Source: JAXGTO01 sp040774885
GTDB taxonomy: Bacteria > Actinomycetota > Coriobacteriia > Coriobacteriales > Eggerthellaceae
Reading direction: 5' to 3'
Assembly (NCBI GenBank): GCA_040774885.1
Contig: JAXGTO010000019.1
Coordinates: 1-47,022 of the forward strand
Length of the DNA stretch: 47,022 nt
The notes under the pieces are model-generated. The model made no database searches. It saw nothing but the letters and a program-made list of their open reading frames with translations, and was not told where the DNA came from. Position 1 is the stretch's first letter. The number at the start of each line of letters is the position of its first letter. A program made the position numbers and the translations under genes. This document shows positions 43,791 to 47,022 of this stretch, in pieces.

Positions 43791-45066
43791 CCTGCTCCAT
43801 CGTGGCGAAACCGCCGACGTACACATCGGTGGCACGGCCATGGAGCTCGGTTCCGATGAACCCGGAGTTGGTCGCTTTGCTCAGGAACTCGGCTTGGTCG
43901 ACAGTCCAAGCGACATCGGGGTCGATAACGGTCAGGTCCGCCGTGGACCCGGCTTCTATCGTCACCGGCTCCAAACCGAGGATTGCACGGGGGGCAACGG
44001 CCATCAGGCGGACCAGGGCGGAAAGGTCGATCATCCCCGTATGGACCAATTCGGTGAGCACCAATCCCAAGCTCGTCTCAAGTCCGATCATTCCATTGGG
44101 CGCAAGTTCGAATTCGCAGTCCTTTTCCCATGCTGCATGGGGGGCGTGGTCGGTGACGATGCAATCGATGCTGCCATCCTTGACGCCCTCGATAAGAGCC
44201 TTTCGGTCGTCGGCCGTGCGAAGCGGCGGATTGACCTTGAGGAATGTCGGGTAATCGGAGCCGATCGAATCTTCATCCAAGAACAGATGATGGGGCGTGA
44301 CCTCGCAGGTAACAGGCAGGCCGTCGGCCTTGGCAGCGCGCACCATGTCCAAACCGCGAGCAGTGGTGATGTGCTGGATGTGGAGCGGCGTGCCGGTGAG
44401 GCGGCACAGCGCGATATCGCGGGAAATCTGGATTTCCTCGCCTTCGGCCGGCCATCCCAAAATACCCAAACGGGTGGAGGCGATTCCCTCGTTCACCTGG
44501 CCGTCGCCGACCAGCGCCTCATCTTGGCAATGGGACATGACCGTTTTGCCGAACATATGGGCGTAGTCCATAACGCGGCGCATCATGCCGGCATCTTGGA
44601 CGCCACGGCCGTCATCGGTGAAGGCCACGGCACCGTGTGCAACCATGTCGCCCATGTCGGAGAGCGTCTCGCCCTTGAGGTCTTTGCTGCAAGCGCCAGC
44701 CACATGGACACGGCACTTCCCCACCGCAGCGGCGCGCGCCTGTACGTACTCCACTCCAGTGGCATCGTCTATGACCGGAGAGGTATTGGGCATGCAACAC
44801 ACTGCGGAGAAGCCGCCGTGGGCAGCCGCCCTGGTGCCGCTGGCAATGTCCTCTTTTTGCTCGAAGCCGGGTTCACGCAGGTGGACGTGCATATCCACCA
44901 AACCGGGAACGAGGATCTTGCCGGAAAGGTCGCGTTCCACGCCCTTCTCCATCTTCAGGTTCTTGCCGACCTCGACGATTTTTCCGTCGCGGATCAAGAC
45001 GTCCGCAACCTTATCGAGCTTCTTCTGCGGGTCGATCAACCGCGCGTTCTTAAGCAGTAATGCCAT
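43774..45066 (-). CDS. pyrC: Dihydroorotase
   Basis: Cyclises carbamoyl aspartate. The 430 residues of the class I (long) type show LVPGLVDMHVHLREPGFEQKEDI (HxH near 59-61), CCMPNTSPVIDD, SHCQDEAL, HIQHITTARGLD, CEVTPHHLFLDED, VNPPLRTADDR and the final metal Asp in IVTDHAPHA. The ATG at 45066, second of two adjacent ATGs, has GGAGGGAG 2-5 bases upstream and overlaps the pyrB end by 17 bases. Confidence 0.96.
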   Translation of the reverse strand: MALLLKNARLIDPQKKLDKVADVLIRDGKIVEVGKNLKMEKGVERDLSGKILVPGLVDMHVHLREPGFEQKEDIASGTRAAAHGGFSAVCCMPNTSPVIDDATGVEYVQARAAAVGKCRVHVAGACSKDLKGETLSDMGDMVAHGAVAFTDDGRGVQDAGMMRRVMDYAHMFGKTVMSHCQDEALVGDGQVNEGIASTRLGILGWPAEGEEIQISRDIALCRLTGTPLHIQHITTARGLDMVRAAKADGLPVTCEVTPHHLFLDEDSIGSDYPTFLKVNPPLRTADDRKALIEGVKDGSIDCIVTDHAPHAAWEKDCEFELAPNGMIGLETSLGLVLTELVHTGMIDLSALVRLMAVAPRAILGLEPVTIEAGSTADLTVIDPDVAWTVDQAEFLSKATNSGFIGTELHGRATDVYVGGFATMEQGAIVE

Positions 45067-45994
45067 CATCGCTCCCTCCGAACAGCAGGTACAACGCGGC
45101 CATGCGCGTAAGGATGCCTGCATAGACTTGATCCAGGATGACCGAGCGCTGTGGGTGATCGGCCATGAAGCTGTCGAGCTCGACGCCGCGGTTGATGGGA
45201 CCGGGATGGCAGATGATGGCATCCTTCTTCATCAAATGGTCGCGTTCGCGCGTCAGGCCGAACATCTGGTTGTATTCGCGCAAGCTGGGGTACGGTGCGC
45301 CTTCCAAGCGTTCGCGCTGAATGCGAAGCATGTACACGGCATCCAGGTCGGGCAGGGCCTCATCCAGATTGTCCGTGATATGGTCGGCTCCCAGAATGTC
45401 GGGACGCGCGGGCATCAGCGTTTGCGGTGCCACGACGGTCACTTCGCAGCCCATGATCTTGAGCGCGGGAATCAGGCTGCCGCACACACGGCTGTGGCCG
45501 ATGTCGCCCACCACGCCGACCTTGAGTTTGTTCAGGTCGCCTTTGGCCTGCCAGATGCTGTAGAGATCCAACAAAGCCTGGGTGGGATGCTGATGCTTGC
45601 CGTCGCCGGCATCGATGATGTGGGCCGGGGTGTGCTCGGTGAGGAAACGCGGCACGCCGGCGTGCTTGTCGCGCACCACCACCATATCGATTTTGTAACT
45701 GTCGAGCGTCTCCATGGTGTCGGCCAAGCTCTCGCCCTTGACGCTGGAAGAAGAGCTGCCGCCGAAATTGAGCGTATCGCAGCTCAGGCGCTTTTCGGCC
45801 AACTCGAAACTGGAGCGCGTGCGCGTGGAAGGCTCGTTGAACATGTTGATGACGGTATAGCCCTTGAGCGCGGGAACCTTCTTGATACGGCGTTCGTTGA
45901 TCTCTTTGAACTTGGTGGCGGTCTCGAGTATCAGCATGATGTCATCGGCTGAATACTCGGTGATGTCTATCAAATGCTTGTGGTTGAATGCCAT
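45050..45994 (-). CDS. pyrB: Aspartate carbamoyltransferase catalytic subunit
   Basis: Joins carbamoyl phosphate and aspartate. The 314 residues show the carbamoyl phosphate site MFNEPSTRTRSSFELAEKRL (near 51-70), GESLADT, HPTQALLDLYSI, GDIGHSRVCGSLI, YMLRIQRERLEG and CHPGPINRGVELD. No pyrI regulatory gene is present. It starts 2 bases after the pyrR stop. Confidence 0.97.
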   Translation of the reverse strand: MAFNHKHLIDITEYSADDIMLILETATKFKEINERRIKKVPALKGYTVINMFNEPSTRTRSSFELAEKRLSCDTLNFGGSSSSSVKGESLADTMETLDSYKIDMVVVRDKHAGVPRFLTEHTPAHIIDAGDGKHQHPTQALLDLYSIWQAKGDLNKLKVGVVGDIGHSRVCGSLIPALKIMGCEVTVVAPQTLMPARPDILGADHITDNLDEALPDLDAVYMLRIQRERLEGAPYPSLREYNQMFGLTRERDHLMKKDAIICHPGPINRGVELDSFMADHPQRSVILDQVYAGILTRMAALYLLFGGSDDGITA

Positions 45995-45996
45995 GG

Positions 45997-46581
45997 TTAT
46001 TCGCCTCCCAGCGGAGCCGAGCCGGCACGGGCGCCCGGTTTGATATCGAGTATCTCGACTTCGGACTTGCCATCGACTTCTTCAAGGAACAGACGCACGT
46101 TCTCATCACCGGCGGAAGGCACGTTTTTGCCCACATAGTCGGCGCGGATGGGAAGTTCGCGATGACCGCGATCAACCAACACCGCCAGCTGCACATTGGC
46201 CGGACGGCCAAGGTCGATGAGGGCGTCGAGCGCTGCACGGATGGTACGACCGGTGAACAGCACATCGTCGACGAGAACGATGCTCTTGCCGTCCAGGTCG
46301 AAGCCGATGCGCGTTTCGTGGACTTCGGGCGCCACGTGGGTCATGAAATCGTCTCGGTAGAAGCTGATGTCGAGGCTGCCGAGCGGCACGTCGACCCCTT
46401 CGATTTCCTTGATGATTCCCTGCAGCCTGCGAGCGAGGATGTCACCTCTTGTGACGATGCCCACCAAGGCGATGTCGCCTGCGCCGTGATTCGCTTCAAG
46501 AATTTGATGCGCGATGCGCGTGAGCGAACGGTCGATTTCCGCCGCGTCCATTACGACGGATTTAACCAAGCTGTCTTTCAT
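45997..46581 (-). CDS. pyrR: Bifunctional PyrR: pyr mRNA-binding regulator / uracil phosphoribosyltransferase
   Basis: Binds a hairpin in pyr leader RNA when UMP is high and so favours termination; it is also a uracil phosphoribosyltransferase. The 194 residues show IALVGIVTRGDILARRL, the PRPP loop VLVDDVLFTGRTIRAALD (about 102-119), LAVLVDRGHRELPIRADYVGKN and a C-terminal tail some 15 residues longer than in Bacillus. The ATG at 46581 has GGGAG upstream; the frame is open to 46920, but that part is leader RNA. It is the first gene of the pyr operon. Confidence 0.95.
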   Translation of the reverse strand: MKDSLVKSVVMDAAEIDRSLTRIAHQILEANHGAGDIALVGIVTRGDILARRLQGIIKEIEGVDVPLGSLDISFYRDDFMTHVAPEVHETRIGFDLDGKSIVLVDDVLFTGRTIRAALDALIDLGRPANVQLAVLVDRGHRELPIRADYVGKNVPSAGDENVRLFLEEVDGKSEVEILDIKPGARAGSAPLGGE

Positions 46582-46797
46582 ACACACTCCCTTCGATTGA
46601 TGAGTGCGTACAGACAAACCCGAACGGAGTCGTGCCGGTTGCATCCGGCCCATGCACCGCGTGCCATCTACCGCAGGGCATAAAAAATGCCTCTGCGACA
46701 GACAAAGGCTTCCGAGTTGCTTGCTGCGTATGTGAGAATGAGATGCAGCTTGCAAGCCTTGTCGGTCTCTCTGTACCGCTTTTAAAGGACTGATGGC
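46582..46797 (-). promoter_or_regulatory. PyrR-responsive leader of the pyr operon
   Basis: The gene-free region 46582-46920 (339 bases) holds this leader and two divergent promoters. From about 46790 downward on the minus strand: a PyrR-type hairpin with the hexaloop CAGAGA (46768-46773; family consensus CNGNGA) flanked by GGTA and GACC; an antiterminator in which GACAAGGCTT (46754-46763) can pair with AAGCCTTTGTC (46701-46711); the overlapping terminator at 46681-46709; then about 100 nt with a GCCGG-CCGGC hairpin (46634-46649) before pyrR. The mutually exclusive folds are those of Bacillus-type pyr attenuation. Confidence 0.75.
46681..46709 (-). terminator. Attenuator terminator in the pyr leader
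   Basis: On the minus strand GCCTTTG (46703-46709), loop TCTGTCG, CAGAGGC (46689-46695), then ATTTTTTA (46681-46688): a 7-bp stem with one G-U, followed by six T. Its 5' arm is the 3' arm of the antiterminator. Confidence 0.8.
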
Positions 46798-46826
46798 AGT
46801 ATATGCAGTGGCATATGGGCGCACAA
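46798..46826 (-). promoter_or_regulatory. Promoter of the pyr operon
   Basis: On the minus strand TTGTGC (46821-46826), a 17-base spacer, TATACT (46798-46803; 5 of 6). Predicted start near 46790, which places the PyrR hairpin right behind it. Confidence 0.6.
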
Positions 46827-46884
46827 CCCCCAATCCATTGTTTTTTTGCAAAGAGCACAATCCAGCATCGATATGACGCTTTGC

Positions 46885-46890
46885 TACAAT
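46885..46890 (+). promoter_or_regulatory. Candidate extended -10 for the right-edge gene
   Basis: TGCTACAAT ends at 46890 (TGn plus TACAAT). No good -35 is seen. The start point would be near 46897, about 24 bases before the ATG at 46921, and AAAGGGG lies between them. Confidence 0.45.
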
Positions 46891-46920
46891 GGCGGGCATC
46901 GAATTGCGAAAGGGGTGCAT

Positions 46921-47022
46921 ATGAAAGCCGAATTGCGGCAGATGATCGAGCAGGAGCTTATCGATAGCGCGGGGGATTTCACCGCATTGGGCTCTGTCGA
47001 CGCGATTTCCGATCTCGATGAT
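46921..47022 (+). CDS. Unrecognised protein, 5' end only
   Basis: The last 102 bases are an open frame of 34 codons starting MKAELRQMIEQELIDSAGD and running past the window edge. The ATG at 46921 has AAAGGGG 5 to 11 bases upstream. The visible part is a helical, acidic N-terminus without a motif I can name. It diverges from pyrR. Confidence 0.6.
   Translation, partial: MKAELRQMIEQELIDSAGDFTALGSVDAISDLDD

Noticed and set aside
1..47022. Mobile elements, CRISPR arrays, rRNA/tRNA genes, toxin-antitoxin or defence islands
   Set aside because: No transposase, repeat-spacer pattern, cloverleaf or rRNA stretch was recognised; gene density and gene types are those of a stable core region.

Overview
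The window is a dense, single-copy housekeeping segment of a moderately GC-rich bacterium, most likely an actinobacterium of the class Coriobacteriia (Eggerthella/Slackia-like). The pointers are the small actinobacterial MihF-type integration host factor next to gmk and rpoZ, a mid-50s GC content by eye, and a gene order that otherwise resembles Firmicutes clusters (rplS-rnhB-yraN-comM-dprA-trmFO-xer; scpAB-rluB; cmk-plsC-ispH-DUF512-der-plsY-gpsA). The genus is an inference; no rRNA or tRNA gene is present to settle it. All genes run on the minus strand except nagB-nagA and the truncated gene at the right edge.

Layout, left to right (the reverse of transcription for minus-strand genes). 1-1948: uvrA, cut by the window edge. 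2047-8646: xer recombinase, trmFO, dprA, comM, yraN, rnhB and rplS, covering chromosome resolution, tRNA U54 methylation, DNA uptake, RNA/DNA hybrid removal and ribosomal protein L19; rplS has its own promoter and a UUCG terminator. 8821-9836: azlD and azlC, a branched-chain amino acid exporter with a consensus promoter almost touching the start codon. 9896-15055: dgt, queD, a zinc-ribbon coiled-coil protein, a NIF3-family protein, a PHP phosphatase and a cysteine desulfurase. 15055-17974: rpe, an Ogt/MGMT-family protein whose active-site Cys is Asp, gpsA and plsY. 17978-25470: der, a PDZ/radical SAM DUF512 protein, ispH, plsC, cmk, aroA and tyrA, most overlapping by a few bases. 25528-32175: rluB, scpB, scpA, trpS, a site-2-type metalloprotease, trmL and an ABC-F ATPase. 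32337-34206: nagB and nagA on the plus strand, diverging from the ABC-F gene and converging on thiI with 2 bases between stops. 34209-36622: thiI, rpoZ, gmk and mihF behind their own promoter. 36764-46581: a complete de novo UMP operon in transcription order pyrR-pyrB-pyrC-carA-carB-pyrK-pyrD-pyrF, preceded by a leader of about 210 nt that contains a PyrR-type hexaloop, an antiterminator and an intrinsic terminator. The right edge holds the first 34 codons of an unrecognised plus-strand gene.

Functionally the pyr operon encodes all six steps from bicarbonate/glutamine to UMP except pyrE (orotate phosphoribosyltransferase), which is not in the window. tyrA-aroA supply aromatic amino acids; gpsA, plsY and plsC supply phosphatidic acid; ispH finishes the MEP isoprenoid pathway; scpAB, xer and mihF act on the chromosome.

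No insertion sequence, prophage, CRISPR array, rRNA, tRNA or toxin-antitoxin pair was seen, and I did not find a clear new multi-gene system. The points most worth a second look are the Cys-to-Asp alkyltransferase-like protein, the pyr attenuator, two possible leaderless starts (azlC and rnhB), the NIF3-QueD pairing, and the DUF512 radical SAM protein.
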